Of a DNA stretch of 40,182 nt, positions 6,632 through 15,625 are shown piece after piece. The DNA lies in the NCBI GenBank assembly GCA_002404055.1, contig DHIZ01000220.1, forward strand, positions 1-40,182, given 5' to 3'. This DNA is from Chloroflexi bacterium UBA4733 (GTDB lineage: Bacteria; Chloroflexota; UBA4733). A program made the translations under genes and the position numbers. Under the pieces are notes generated by a model that saw only the letters and a list, made by a program, of their open reading frames with translations, had not been told where the DNA came from and did not search any database. Each line of letters starts with the position of its first letter. Within the stretch, counting starts at the first letter, position 1.

Positions 6632-9202
6632 CTACGCCGGCACCACCTTCAGGTGCGAGCCGTTGCTGTCCTTGAATACTTCCACGCGCGTGCTGAACCA
6701 CTCCTTCATCTCCTCCAGGTGAGTGATGACGATGATGCAGGCGAAGTCGTCTTCGACCGACTTTAGGGCCTGCCGGAGGCGCTCGCGGCCGGTCGCGTCC
6801 TGGCTGCCGAAGCCTTCGTCGATCACCAGCGTCTGCAGGCGCGTGCCGGCGCGGTGGGCGAGCACACGGGAGAGCGCCACGCGCAAGGCGAAGTTGACGC
6901 GGAACGCCTCGCCGCCGCTGAAAAGCTCGTAGTTGCGCGTGCCGCCCACCATCGAGTCGCTGATACGCACATCCAGAGTCTCAACAGTCATTTGCTTCTG
7001 GTTCTGGCGCTGTGTCTCCAGCGAGACGCTCAAACGGCAGTCGGTCATGGCGTCGAGGAGCTTGTTGGCCTCGTCTTCAATCATGGGGATCGCTTCATCC
7101 ATGAGCATGGCCTGGACGCCCTTGCGCCCGAAGGCGTCTTGCAGGTCCGCGTAGATTGACTGCTGCTCTTGCGCCTCCTGCAGTGCCGTCATGCGCTGAT
7201 CACGTTCTTTTTGGCACTCCTCCAGATGTCCCACCGTCTGCTCTGCGGCCGCGACAGCCCCAGCGGCGGCGAGCTGCTCGGCCTGGAGTTTCCCCACCGC
7301 CTGTTCTTGTTCGTGAAACTGCTGTTCGATTGCGTCACTGCCGGCCAGGTCTTGCTGAACCGTCGCAACGCGGGCCAGGAGTTCGGCTTCCTGCTGCTCC
7401 CAACTGGCCAGACTGCTGCGCAGGTGCTCCAGGCTCTCCTGAGCCGTGGTACAGGTCTGCTGCGCCTCGTCCAGTTGGCGGCGCTTTGCTTCGATCGGTG
7501 CGAGCGCCAGAGCAGTCTGTTCGGCCTCCCGATGGAGCGTGGCATCGTAGCCGATGGTGCTGATTCGCGCAGCGACGGTTGCCAGCTTCTGGCGCGGCTC
7601 CTGGGCATACTGGCCGAGCTCTAGGCGAGCGACAACCGTTGTGAGCTCTTGTTGCCACTGTTGCGATTGCTCGCGGGCACACTCAGCAGCGCGGATCTTC
7701 TCGCGCAACGTGGCCTCGCTCTGTTTCGCCTGTTCCAGGCGCTTCATTTGCCGGTCGAGCTCGACGGCCTCTCGACTGAACTGCTTAAGACTGGCGTCCT
7801 GCCGGCCAATACTGGCGAGGTTCTCCTGCTGCTCGGTCTTGCGCTGATCCGCCTCGGCCTTCATCGTCGCGCGCAGTTCCTCCCGTTGCGCCGGTGAGAG
7901 CGGTTGCGCGCAGACAGGGCAGGGAGTGTCGCCGTTGCCGAGCGTTTGGTAGCGGCTGCGCAATTGCTTCAGGGTTGCCTCCAGCCCCTCATTTTTGGCC
8001 CTTAACCCGGCGATGTCTTCGCGCAGTTCGCTCTGGCGTTGTTGGAGGGCTACCTTGCGCTCCGGCGTACTTTCCAGGGAGGTAAGGTCGGCCAGTACCG
8101 CGTCGAGCAAACTATCCGCTTCCAGGCCCCTGGCCGTTTCCTGAATGCAACTCTCCAGCTTGCCGTGCAGTTCCGCCGCCTGCTGGCGCAGCGCATGTTC
8201 GGCCAGTTCGATAGTCCGCTGGAGCGACTGCTGTTCCTGCTTGAGCGGCTGCAGTAGCAGCAAGCGTCCCGCCTGGTCCTGGGCAATGGTGCGCTGCTCC
8301 TGCCAGGAAGCGTAATCGCGTTCTACGGTCTCGCGCTCCGCCAGCACCCGTTGGGCGCCTTCCAGTCGCACTTCCTGGATAGCGATGAGCCGATTGTGTT
8401 CGCTGACCTTCGTCTGAACGTCGCGATGGTTGCGCTGCAACTGATCCAGCTCCTGACGCCAACGCTCCAATTGCTGTTGCGCCGTGCGCAGTTGCTGGAG
8501 CAGCGCTGCAGCGGTGGGCAGCGCGTCGTCGGCGGCCGTTCGCCGTCGTTGGGCATCTTCCAGCTTCGTTCGCGCCGCCGGCAGCTCAATGATTTGTCGA
8601 TCGAGACCATCGAGTTCTGCCTGGATGCCGGTAACTGCCAGTTGCCACTGCTGGCGGCGCTCTTTGGCGGCCAGGCTGAGGCGCTCGTAGACATCCAGAT
8701 TCAGGACATCGGCCAGTACCTTCTTCCGGTCAGCCGGAGCGCTCACAGTGAAGGCGTCGGCGTGGCCCTGCAGCAGGAAGGCTGAGTTGATGAACGTATT
8801 GTAGTTCATGCCGAGCAACTGCTCGATGCTGCGCTCGGTCTCCCGTACGCTGTTGCCGTTCAGGGAACGCCAGTTGCCGTCCGGCTCCGCGATCAAGGCG
8901 TCCAGCAGTGTCTGCCGGGTTTTTCCCTTGCTGGTGCGCAGCCGAGAGATGCGGTAGGTCAGGCCGTTGAGTTCCAGGTCGAACACAACCTGCATTTCAG
9001 TGGCGCCGTGGTGGAGCAGTTCGTCGTCCGTCTTGGCGCGAGCCTCACCAAACAAGGCCCAGGTCATGGCGTCCAGCAGCGCCGACTTGCCGTGGCCATT
9101 GTCACCGGAGAGACAGAGCACATGCATGCCGCGAAAGTCCAACGTCTGACTCTCCGCGCCGTAGGAAAGGAAATTGCGGACCATTAATGAGCGGGGGATC
9201 AT
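6632..9202 (-). CDS. Rad50/SbcC-family SMC-like ATPase
   Basis: 856 residues. The Walker A loop is GDNGHGKSALLD (about 33-44, K39). Two long coiled-coil arms rich in Gln, Glu, Arg and Leu flank a CPVC zinc hook near residue 427. The ABC signature FSGGEAFRVNFALR (about 757) and Walker B LQTLVIDEGFGSQD (about 788) follow. Rad50 bridges DNA ends and gates the Mre11 nuclease by ATP binding. The length is nearer to archaeal Rad50 than to the longer SbcC of E. coli. Its ATG overlaps the mre11 stop by 4 bp. It is the last gene of the nurA-HAS-herA-mre11-rad50 operon and converges on the PIN relic 32 bp away. Confidence 0.95.
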   Translation of the reverse strand: MIPRSLMVRNFLSYGAESQTLDFRGMHVLCLSGDNGHGKSALLDAMTWALFGEARAKTDDELLHHGATEMQVVFDLELNGLTYRISRLRTSKGKTRQTLLDALIAEPDGNWRSLNGNSVRETERSIEQLLGMNYNTFINSAFLLQGHADAFTVSAPADRKKVLADVLNLDVYERLSLAAKERRQQWQLAVTGIQAELDGLDRQIIELPAARTKLEDAQRRRTAADDALPTAAALLQQLRTAQQQLERWRQELDQLQRNHRDVQTKVSEHNRLIAIQEVRLEGAQRVLAERETVERDYASWQEQRTIAQDQAGRLLLLQPLKQEQQSLQRTIELAEHALRQQAAELHGKLESCIQETARGLEADSLLDAVLADLTSLESTPERKVALQQRQSELREDIAGLRAKNEGLEATLKQLRSRYQTLGNGDTPCPVCAQPLSPAQREELRATMKAEADQRKTEQQENLASIGRQDASLKQFSREAVELDRQMKRLEQAKQSEATLREKIRAAECAREQSQQWQQELTTVVARLELGQYAQEPRQKLATVAARISTIGYDATLHREAEQTALALAPIEAKRRQLDEAQQTCTTAQESLEHLRSSLASWEQQEAELLARVATVQQDLAGSDAIEQQFHEQEQAVGKLQAEQLAAAGAVAAAEQTVGHLEECQKERDQRMTALQEAQEQQSIYADLQDAFGRKGVQAMLMDEAIPMIEDEANKLLDAMTDCRLSVSLETQRQNQKQMTVETLDVRISDSMVGGTRNYELFSGGEAFRVNFALRVALSRVLAHRAGTRLQTLVIDEGFGSQDATGRERLRQALKSVEDDFACIIVITHLEEMKEWFSTRVEVFKDSNGSHLKVVPA

Positions 9203-10413
9203 TCAGTGTTTTCCTCGGCGATGAACACCAGCGCCGTCTCCAGGAGCAACTGGCGGCGGACCTCCGGGAGCTTCTTGGCGATCCAGTAGTGTGCCATGAC
9301 CTGAGCAATAGATTGACCCTGACTCCAGAGTTCCGCCTCCCGCGCCCGCGCTTCCTCCAGGGGGAGCCGTTGCAGACCGGCGAAGTAGGAAGCGCCGCGG
9401 GCGGCCGTAATGAGCTCCGGCATGCGCAACTGTTGCAGTTGCTCCGCCGCGCCGCTGACGCGGACGCGCAGCACCGCCTGGTCAATCGGTTGTGCGGCTA
9501 GGGCTGAGAGTACCTGCTCGGTCGGCTGGTCGCCTTTGATGGTCACATCAATCGTCAGGAAGGGTCTGGCCGGCCAGGGGCAGAAGGTCGTGCGCGCTTT
9601 TTGGGGCTCGACCTCGACCACCAAGAAGCCCTTCTCCTCGCCCTCCTCACCGAAGTCGATACGCTCCAGGCTACCGGCGTAGAACATGGGGCGGAGGGTG
9701 CGCATGCGCTGATGGCGGTGGATGTGGCCGAGGGCGATGTAGGCAAACTCCGGCCGGTCGAGGGAGGAGGGCGTGAGGACGAGATCGCGTCCCAGCAGCA
9801 GGTTGCGTTCCGAGCCGAAGCGCGCGCCCTGCACCGAGGCATGCACCAGTGCCACGGCGGGAATAGCTGGATCAAGCGCGGCGGCCTGCTTTTCCAGCCA
9901 GCCTTCCACCGTGTCGGCAAGATCCTGTTCGATCTCGTCCGCCGACTTCTCGCGCACATCGTCCCCCTCCAGGAAACGGTTGCGGTGCAGCCACGGTAAT
10001 GCCACGATCTGCAACGGCCCGGACTTCGTCGGCAGCGTGAAGCACTCCGGCTTGGTGATGACCCTGACCTGGTCCAGCGCCAGCGCGTCGTAGATATCGA
10101 GCGATGTCGCCCGACCCAGGGCATTCGGGATGTCGTGGTTGCCCGTCAGGAGCACCGTGGGGATGCCGGCCTGGATCAAGCAGGCCAGCCGCCGGGCAAA
10201 TTCGCGCTGATAGGTGACGTTGGGATCTTTGGTCTTGTAGGCGTCACCGGCAAAGAGAACGGCGTCCACCTGCTCGCGGATGGCGCGATCAACCACGGCA
10301 TCCAGAGCACGCAGGAAATCCTGGACGCGGGTGTTCATGCCGGTAGCAGGATCCAGCCGGCCGTAGTTCTCGATACCAAGGTGCAGGTCGGAGAAGTGCA
10401 GGAAGCGGATCAC
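9199..10413 (-). CDS. Mre11/SbcD-family DNA double-strand-break nuclease
   Basis: A 404-residue calcineurin-like phosphoesterase. It has the five metal-site motifs: FSDLHLG (D9, H11), FAGDAY, LTGNHD, a middle LPWLHRN stretch, and ALGHIHRHQ. The C-terminal part should hold the capping domain and the Rad50-binding helices. With Rad50 it would process DNA ends (endo- and 3'-5' exonuclease) in an ATP-dependent way. It overlaps herA and rad50 by 4 bp each (ATGA), so the products are made in fixed proportion. The neighbours NurA and HerA are the known archaeal partners in 5'-strand resection. Confidence 0.95.
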   Translation of the reverse strand: MIRFLHFSDLHLGIENYGRLDPATGMNTRVQDFLRALDAVVDRAIREQVDAVLFAGDAYKTKDPNVTYQREFARRLACLIQAGIPTVLLTGNHDIPNALGRATSLDIYDALALDQVRVITKPECFTLPTKSGPLQIVALPWLHRNRFLEGDDVREKSADEIEQDLADTVEGWLEKQAAALDPAIPAVALVHASVQGARFGSERNLLLGRDLVLTPSSLDRPEFAYIALGHIHRHQRMRTLRPMFYAGSLERIDFGEEGEEKGFLVVEVEPQKARTTFCPWPARPFLTIDVTIKGDQPTEQVLSALAAQPIDQAVLRVRVSGAAEQLQQLRMPELITAARGASYFAGLQRLPLEEARAREAELWSQGQSIAQVMAHYWIAKKLPEVRRQLLLETALVFIAEENTE

Positions 10414-12095
10414 AGGCGGGCGAACCGGGCCATCTTGCGGTCGATATCTTCCCCGCGGCTGCGCTCGTCGCCGTAGCCGCGCATCTCCGCCCAGAACGTT
10501 TCGTCGTACGCGCGAGTGCGGATGGTGACCGGCATCGGCAGAGCGTGGCCGAGCAACATGGCCTGGCCGCGCGTCTCCAGCGTGGCCAGGATGCCGCGCA
10601 GCCGGGAGGCGCCGCTGACGCCGCTCAGGATGGCGTCGACGTCCTTCTCGTCGTCTAGCAGGCAGACGATGCGCGTGCCGATCTGGGAAAGCACTTCCGA
10701 GTCGATGGCCGATGGGCGTTGATCCACGACCAGCAGCGTCACGTCGTACTTGCGCATCTCCCGCGCCAGGATGCCGAAGGTGGTGTCGCGAGCGACGGAA
10801 GGATCAAGGAACTTGTGCGCTTCTTCGACGGTGATCATCAAGGGACGAGGCTGGGCGGCAGGGTCCTTTGTTGCCATGTAGCGTTCTTTTTGTTCCACAT
10901 AGTGCTGGCGGATGGAACGAGTGAGGATGTTTGCCACCAGCAAATAGGATAACATGTCGTTGTGCGTGCCGAACTCCAGCACGATGTGCTTGCCGGCGGT
11001 GATGGCCTCGAGCATGCTGCGCACGACGCCGTGGCTGGTGGCGCGGGGCGCATCGTCCAGGCTCTCCCAACTGCCGTCGGCCGGTGTACGGTCCTCCCAG
11101 TCGATGAACGGCTTGCGCTTGAGCAGCATCAACCGGCGGCGCAGGGCCTGCAGCGAGCCGGCGTGGGCGCCGGTCTGCTCCGACAGTTCATCCAGTTCCG
11201 CGGCGTTGATATCCAGGAAGCGCGGCAGCCAGCGGTCGGAGAAATGGCGCTGCAGGAGGTAGATGGTCTCCGGGGCGGTGGCGGGCAGGCTGAGTTCGTG
11301 GCTGAGCAGGGCGATGTCTTCCGCCGTGACTTCGCCCGCGCTGATGCGGACTTCCCCGTCGAAGGAAGCGTTACGCGCGGCCGTCGCCTTGGGGTCGAGG
11401 GTGTAAATCAGCACCTTGTTGCGAAAGAGCTGCTTCAGTCCTTGCACCGTGCGCGAGCTGGTCGTTTCCGAGGAACCCTCCCAGCCGTACTCGCTGTGCA
11501 TGTCGAAGATCAGGTTCGAGCAGACATCCTTCTTGATCAGCCCGGCCAGGATCAGCCGCGTTAGGAAGCTCTTGCCCGTACCCGACTTACCGAACACGCC
11601 GTTGGAGCGCTCGATGAAGCGATTGAGGTCGAGGCAGAGCGGCACGTCGTTGTCCAGCGGCATGCCGATGCTGAAGTGGTTGGGGTGCTCCTGATCCTCG
11701 GCCCCGAAAACGGTCCGAAAGTCGCCGTCGTCGGCGTCCAGCACCGACGAAAAATGGCCGGGGATGGTGCGCACGGGCTGGGGACCTGCGTTACCGGCGC
11801 TGGCGTTGCGCGCCAGCATCAGCATGGGGGCGATCTCCACAGTGCCGTAGGTCGCGCTGCCGGCCAGCACCTGGCGCACGAAGGGGTTCGTCGGCGGGTC
11901 GGCCAGCAGTCGCTGATCGCTCATGTGCAACTCGATGTCGGTGATGAGCGAGAAGTAGCGGTGCTGCACGCCTTCGATTACCACGAACTTGCCGACACGC
12001 ATCTCCTCCACAGCGTCGGCGCGCGCCAGTTTGGCGGTGAGACCCTCGCTGAGCGAGCCCTGGACGATGACGCCGATGTGTTTGCCGGTGCTCAT
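10410..12095 (-). CDS. herA: HerA-like hexameric DNA translocase
   Basis: 561 residues. The N-terminus carries a HAS-barrel (about 1-95), then a FtsK/HerA-type ATPase with Walker A GKSGTGKS (169-176), Walker B LMITVEEAHKFL, and the sensor segment LLVVDQRPSAI. HerA forms hexamers that pump along duplex DNA and drive the NurA nuclease, producing long 3' single strands for recombination. The gene is joined by ATGA overlaps to the HAS-barrel gene upstream and mre11 downstream. HerA in bacteria occurs in Deinococcus-Thermus and Chloroflexota repair operons, and with Sir2 or other effectors in phage defence. Here the company is purely repair-type. Confidence 0.93.
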   Translation of the reverse strand: MSTGKHIGVIVQGSLSEGLTAKLARADAVEEMRVGKFVVIEGVQHRYFSLITDIELHMSDQRLLADPPTNPFVRQVLAGSATYGTVEIAPMLMLARNASAGNAGPQPVRTIPGHFSSVLDADDGDFRTVFGAEDQEHPNHFSIGMPLDNDVPLCLDLNRFIERSNGVFGKSGTGKSFLTRLILAGLIKKDVCSNLIFDMHSEYGWEGSSETTSSRTVQGLKQLFRNKVLIYTLDPKATAARNASFDGEVRISAGEVTAEDIALLSHELSLPATAPETIYLLQRHFSDRWLPRFLDINAAELDELSEQTGAHAGSLQALRRRLMLLKRKPFIDWEDRTPADGSWESLDDAPRATSHGVVRSMLEAITAGKHIVLEFGTHNDMLSYLLVANILTRSIRQHYVEQKERYMATKDPAAQPRPLMITVEEAHKFLDPSVARDTTFGILAREMRKYDVTLLVVDQRPSAIDSEVLSQIGTRIVCLLDDEKDVDAILSGVSGASRLRGILATLETRGQAMLLGHALPMPVTIRTRAYDETFWAEMRGYGDERSRGEDIDRKMARFARL

Positions 12096-12757
12096 GCACC
12101 CACCTCCTGCGGGGCGATGCGCTGCAGGATGAGCAGCAAACGCTGGTAGTCGGCTGAGAGCAAGGCGGCCACCGCCCTGCCGGCGCCCAGCAAATAGTCT
12201 AAGGCGTCATTGCGGACGGCCGCACTCTCCCGGATGGCTGCCGCGACTAACTCGATGCTGCCCTCGGCGTCGGCCAGCACTGAGGCCAGGTAGTCATGCC
12301 GCTCCGTGAACCTGACTAATTCTTCCGGCGGGCACTGCACGACGGAGTAGTGCATGGACGCGGGATAGGGAGGCAGCCAATGGCGGATGTTACCAGAACT
12401 GTCGGCGTAGCCGACCACGCGAGCGGTGAACTCCGTTCGCAACACGTCGCGCAACTCCGGGTACTCGTCATAAATCTGGCCGTCCAGCATGGTCGGCGGC
12501 AGGCCGCGGGCAACTGCCCGGCGGGACGGGTCGAGCCCGCCGGTCTCGGCATGGGAAACGAGGCCGTAGATCGTCGGGCGGCCGGGTTCCACCACCTTGA
12601 CCAGGCTGCCGAAGGGCGGCGCCCCGTGCAGTTCGACTGCTTCGGCCGTGAACTCGGTGGTACTGGCGGCCACGACTTCGCCGCTGCGTCGATCGCCGCC
12701 CGGCCAGAGGGCGTGCCCGTTGCCGTTCAGCTGCACGAGCGTCGATACCGTCTCCAT
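12092..12757 (-). CDS. Stand-alone HAS-barrel-like protein between nurA and herA
   Basis: 221 residues, not recognised as a named family. The first ~65 residues (SGEVVAASTTEFTAEAVEL, then GSLVKVV, GLVSHAET) look like the small beta-barrel at the N-terminus of HerA. The middle PPYPASMHYSVVQCPPEELV is distinctive, and the C-terminal ~90 residues are helical with a long run of Ala and Leu. No ATPase or nuclease motif is visible. It lies 2 bp behind nurA and overlaps herA by 4 bp, so it is very likely part of the same machine. A collar or adaptor connecting the HerA ring to NurA or Mre11 is a reasonable guess. This is inference from the domain and position. Confidence 0.75.
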   Translation of the reverse strand: METVSTLVQLNGNGHALWPGGDRRSGEVVAASTTEFTAEAVELHGAPPFGSLVKVVEPGRPTIYGLVSHAETGGLDPSRRAVARGLPPTMLDGQIYDEYPELRDVLRTEFTARVVGYADSSGNIRHWLPPYPASMHYSVVQCPPEELVRFTERHDYLASVLADAEGSIELVAAAIRESAAVRNDALDYLLGAGRAVAALLSADYQRLLLILQRIAPQEVGA

Positions 12758-12759
12758 CG

Positions 12760-13962
12760 CTACACCGCCTTCATCTGCTTGCTGAGCCGCTTGGCGGAGA
12801 TTTCCGCCGGCAGTCCGGCGCGGATGAGGCGCCGTTCCAGCATCTGTTCAAAGACCATTCGGTCGTTGCCATCGAGCACTGCCTGCTCGTGGGCCTCGAC
12901 CAGCGCCGGGGGATAGCCGGGCAGGCGCCCGTGGAAGCGGCCGCGCCGGCATTGGTCGGCCACCAGCGCGTGCGTCAGGTTCAGCTTCGCCTCATCCAAT
13001 GCTACCCATTCCGGCACTTCCACGCGCCCGATTTCCGGTCCGGCGTTGAGGTAGAAGCAGAGGATGCGGTGTTCGCCATAGCGCTCCTGCACGCGCTGGC
13101 GGGGCTGGAAGAGCGCACTGCGATGGTAAGGCGGCAGCCGCCGCTGCCAGAGCAGGTCGGCATCGTGCAAGCCATCGACAGCGTCGCAATCGGCGACACC
13201 CTTGGCCAATCGTGACGTGCAGTGGCGGCAATCCATGTCCGGACGATCCGAGCAGAGCGGCACGCGGGCCAGGTTGACGACATCGCGGCTGGCCGGCCGG
13301 CTGACGTAGCTGGCCAGGAGATGCCCGCTGGCCCGGATACGGTCGAACTGCGCCAGCATGTCCCGTTCGACTTCCGGCGGCAGGTCGGCGGCGCGCGTTT
13401 CCAGGGTCCAATCCAGCAGCGAGCCGTCGGCGAGGCCGATGGCGGTGCGCTCGGCGGGGATGGCTTCCAGCAGGTCGGCCAGTTTGCGCCGCTCCAGCAC
13501 GGAGCGCAGGATCGCCAGCAGCTCGGCGCGGATGGGGATGCGCCGGCCATTGACCTCGAAGCCGAGGTCTTCGCTGCGGAAGCGCACCTCCGGTGCGTTG
13601 CCCAGTTCGGCTCGTGCCCCTTCGCCGTAATGCAGCACTGCCCAGCCGACATTGAGGACGAAGAACTCCGCCATGTGGTGCCGCTCCGGCTCGATTTGCG
13701 AGCCGTCGCTGGCCGCCACCGAAAAGCCGGCGTCCAGCACGGCCGGCGGGAAGAAGGCGCCTGGGTCTTCGTGCGGCAGCGCCGCCAGGTAGCCGAGCCG
13801 GCTGTTCTGCACGGCAGACTTGATCCCCTGCCAGTCGGCGCAGACCGCCTCGAAGGCTGCCATGGCTGTGGCTGCCCGCGCCTCGCGGTCCGGGCGCGTC
13901 TGCGTCAGGTAGCCGACCATGCCATCGAGCTGGCGGCTCAGGTCGTGCAAGGCAAAGGTCAT
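12760..13962 (-). CDS. nurA: NurA-family 5'-3' nuclease
   Basis: 400 residues from the ATG at 13962. The NurA motif DGSQIEPERH provides the first metal-binding Asp. A second LADGSLLDWTLE motif follows in the middle. The C-terminal part holds NLTHALVADQCRRGR, with His and Asp typical of the last motif. A group of Cys/His residues (CRHC, near the middle) may bind zinc or help pack the dimer. NurA works inside the HerA ring in DNA-end resection. A longer frame begins at 14019, but the promoter's -10 lies at 14006-14001, so that ATG would be upstream of transcription. GGGAG precedes the ATG at 13962. It is the first gene of the five-gene operon. Confidence 0.88.
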   Translation of the reverse strand: MTFALHDLSRQLDGMVGYLTQTRPDREARAATAMAAFEAVCADWQGIKSAVQNSRLGYLAALPHEDPGAFFPPAVLDAGFSVAASDGSQIEPERHHMAEFFVLNVGWAVLHYGEGARAELGNAPEVRFRSEDLGFEVNGRRIPIRAELLAILRSVLERRKLADLLEAIPAERTAIGLADGSLLDWTLETRAADLPPEVERDMLAQFDRIRASGHLLASYVSRPASRDVVNLARVPLCSDRPDMDCRHCTSRLAKGVADCDAVDGLHDADLLWQRRLPPYHRSALFQPRQRVQERYGEHRILCFYLNAGPEIGRVEVPEWVALDEAKLNLTHALVADQCRRGRFHGRLPGYPPALVEAHEQAVLDGNDRMVFEQMLERRLIRAGLPAEISAKRLSKQMKAV

Positions 13963-14000
13963 GGCGCTCCCGCGGCTGGGACAAACGTTCAATCGAGTGG

Positions 14001-14030
14001 AGTCTAGCGGGCCTGCCATGGACTGGTCAA
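14001..14030 (-). promoter_or_regulatory. Promoter of the nurA-HAS-herA-mre11-rad50 operon
   Basis: On the minus strand, TTGACC (14030-14025) and TAGACT (14006-14001) are 18 bp apart. Transcription would begin near 13994, leaving a leader of about 32 nt before the ATG at 13962. This decides the nurA start. The region 14031-14118 upstream holds no other gene. Confidence 0.65.
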
Positions 14031-14118
14031 CAGCGGGCTGTTCCCGTTGGACAGAAGTCAGGGCGGGGTTGCAGGCTGACCTGGACCTGGCTCGACCCGA
14101 TTCGTGCTCCGCCGACGG

Positions 14119-14913
14119 TCAAACGCAGTTGTTTTGCTGGTTGGACCACTCCAACTGGACCGTGTACTGGCCGATGGTCTTCGTTTTCCAGGCGCAAATG
14201 TCGCCGATCTCGCCGTTGGTGTCATCATACCAACCCTGGCCCGGGATGGCGTCGGTGATCGCCTCGCACAACTCGTGGGAGCTGGTGGAGGTGAGGGCGT
14301 CGAGCGGGGCCAGGCTGCCGGTGCAGCCCGCACAGCCGGGGAAGGGCATCACCGCGTAGAATATCTGGCCGTTGATGTCGTTGTGGTACCCGCAGAAGCT
14401 CGTGCATGACGCGCTGCCGCCCTGGATAACCTTGACGCCGGGTGGGAGGTAGACGAAGTAGAGCGTGTTCGGCGTCGCCTGGGGGAACGCGGGGTTGGTG
14501 GAGATCTCTTGCTGCAGCATGTGCTGGATGGCATTGTCCGATATCGAATGGCGCAACGCCGGCTTCGTGAGGGTAATCGTGCCGGTGTGGCGGCCGTGGC
14601 CAATCGGGTACTGAGGCGTGTTGTACTCTGCCAACTGGTCAATCAGTGCGCTGGTCAGGATGAAGTCGAAGAAGGCGTTGAGGCTCGGCAAGAGGCTGCT
14701 CTGCGGGCCCACCCAGGCTGATCCCCAGAAGACGGTGAAGACTTCGACCGCGCTGAGCAAGGGACCGTTGCGGTAGGTAAGGTGGGGCGGCGGACCGGCG
14801 GTTGCGCCGTGCGCTGGCGCCGCGATCTCGTCGACTGAGTGGACCGGCACGATGCGGATGGGGTCGCCGTGGGCGTGCGAGACCATCCTCTCCGGGGGCG
14901 ATGCGGTGACCAT
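14119..14913 (-). CDS. Cysteine-rich protein with SHELCEAITD metal-like motif (EXORDIUM/metallopeptidase-like)
   Basis: 264 residues from an ATG with AAGGAGG five bases upstream. Longer frames exist but lack such a site. Features in order: a charged N-terminus without a convincing signal peptide, RNGPLLSAVEVFTVFWGSAW, a TLYFVYLPPGV strand, CTSFCGYHNDI, FPGCAGC, then TSSHELCEAITDAIPGQGWYDD and GEIGDICAW near the C-terminus. The HE-x-x-E arrangement followed by Asp/Glu resembles plant EXORDIUM-like proteins and bacterial secreted relatives. I recognise the pattern but not a tested function. A decayed paralogue lies at 26461. The gene is divergent from the unknown gene at 15058. Confidence 0.7.
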   Translation of the reverse strand: MVTASPPERMVSHAHGDPIRIVPVHSVDEIAAPAHGATAGPPPHLTYRNGPLLSAVEVFTVFWGSAWVGPQSSLLPSLNAFFDFILTSALIDQLAEYNTPQYPIGHGRHTGTITLTKPALRHSISDNAIQHMLQQEISTNPAFPQATPNTLYFVYLPPGVKVIQGGSASCTSFCGYHNDINGQIFYAVMPFPGCAGCTGSLAPLDALTSTSSHELCEAITDAIPGQGWYDDTNGEIGDICAWKTKTIGQYTVQLEWSNQQNNCV

Positions 14914-14977
14914 GGTGTCCTCCTTGTACACGTCGAATGGGAGCTCTGGCCGCTCCATGACAGCCCTGCGGGCAGGC

Positions 14978-15006
14978 TTCCCAAATCGCATGGATCCTGG
15001 TATACT
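14978..15006 (+). promoter_or_regulatory. Promoter for the 15058 gene
   Basis: TTCCCA (14978-14983) and TATACT (15001-15006) are 17 bp apart, giving a start near 15013 and a leader of about 45 nt. The -10 is close to consensus; the -35 matches four of six positions. Confidence 0.55.
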
Positions 15007-15057
15007 TTTAAGTAGATCGGCAGTTGTGCCATTCGCTCTCCAGAAAGGAATCTTGTG

Positions 15058-15495
15058 ATGCCTCCTACCCCCAACTTCAGTGTCGACCACGCGGGAATCG
15101 CCAATGTCCATGTGTCAACACTCCGAGCGTTGCAGGCGGTCCAGGCCGGGCAGCAGGAGCAGATGCTCATCGAGCGCACTTTGGGACAAGCGTTCCTAGC
15201 CAAACTTCAGGGTGAGAACGTGGATCTGCTCGCGACGTATCGGAAGCTCGGCGGCAAGGATGGTTTGACAGAGCAGATGCTGGGCGCGGGCGTTTCGGCG
15301 GCATTTAATAAGCTATCGCTCCAGGGCGGCATCAATGCCATCCGGCAGCAGGCCATCTCCGTCCCCGTTCGCGGTGCCGCTACGTCGAAGAAGATCCAGG
15401 CGAGTGCCGTTGCCTCACTCCCCGGCCAAGCGTTGCACACTCTCGTTTCTATCGCCGGGCCAGAGTTCGCGACCGAGCACGGTCTGTCACATTAG
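15058..15495 (+). CDS. Hypothetical protein, 145 residues
   Basis: I do not recognise a family. The protein is mostly helical by composition: an N-terminal DHAGIANVHVSTLRALQAV region, a Gln/Glu-rich helix, a Gly-containing turn (RKLGGKDGL), and an Ala-rich C-terminus ending EFATEHGLSH. It lacks a signal peptide, membrane segment or metal motif. ATG 15058 is used; a GTG directly before it (15055) is equally placed behind the AAAGGA site. A good promoter precedes it and a small hairpin (15518-15534) follows, so it looks monocistronic. It is not obviously part of the ketosynthase cluster that starts 130 bp downstream. Confidence 0.6.
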   Translation: MPPTPNFSVDHAGIANVHVSTLRALQAVQAGQQEQMLIERTLGQAFLAKLQGENVDLLATYRKLGGKDGLTEQMLGAGVSAAFNKLSLQGGINAIRQQAISVPVRGAATSKKIQASAVASLPGQALHTLVSIAGPEFATEHGLSH

Positions 15496-15517
15496 TCGCA
15501 TTGGATTGATGCGCGAT

Positions 15518-15534
15518 CGCCTCCGATCGAGGCG
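15518..15534 (+). terminator. Possible weak terminator hairpin
   Basis: CGCCTC-cgatc-GAGGCG followed by GTTTGG lies 23 bp behind the stop of the 15058 gene. The stem is short and there is no real T-run, so it is only a candidate. Confidence 0.35.
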
Positions 15535-15625
15535 GTTTGGACCTTTACTCGCTCCGCGACGACGCGTTAGTGCGGTGTTGAGGGTTTGTTCGCTGAGTTC
15601 GGCTATTTGAAGTGGATTCCCATTG

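Noticed and set aside
10962..11564. 200-residue plus-strand open frame inside herA
   Set aside because: It is the reverse strand of a well-conserved ATPase domain. No motif and no ribosome site.
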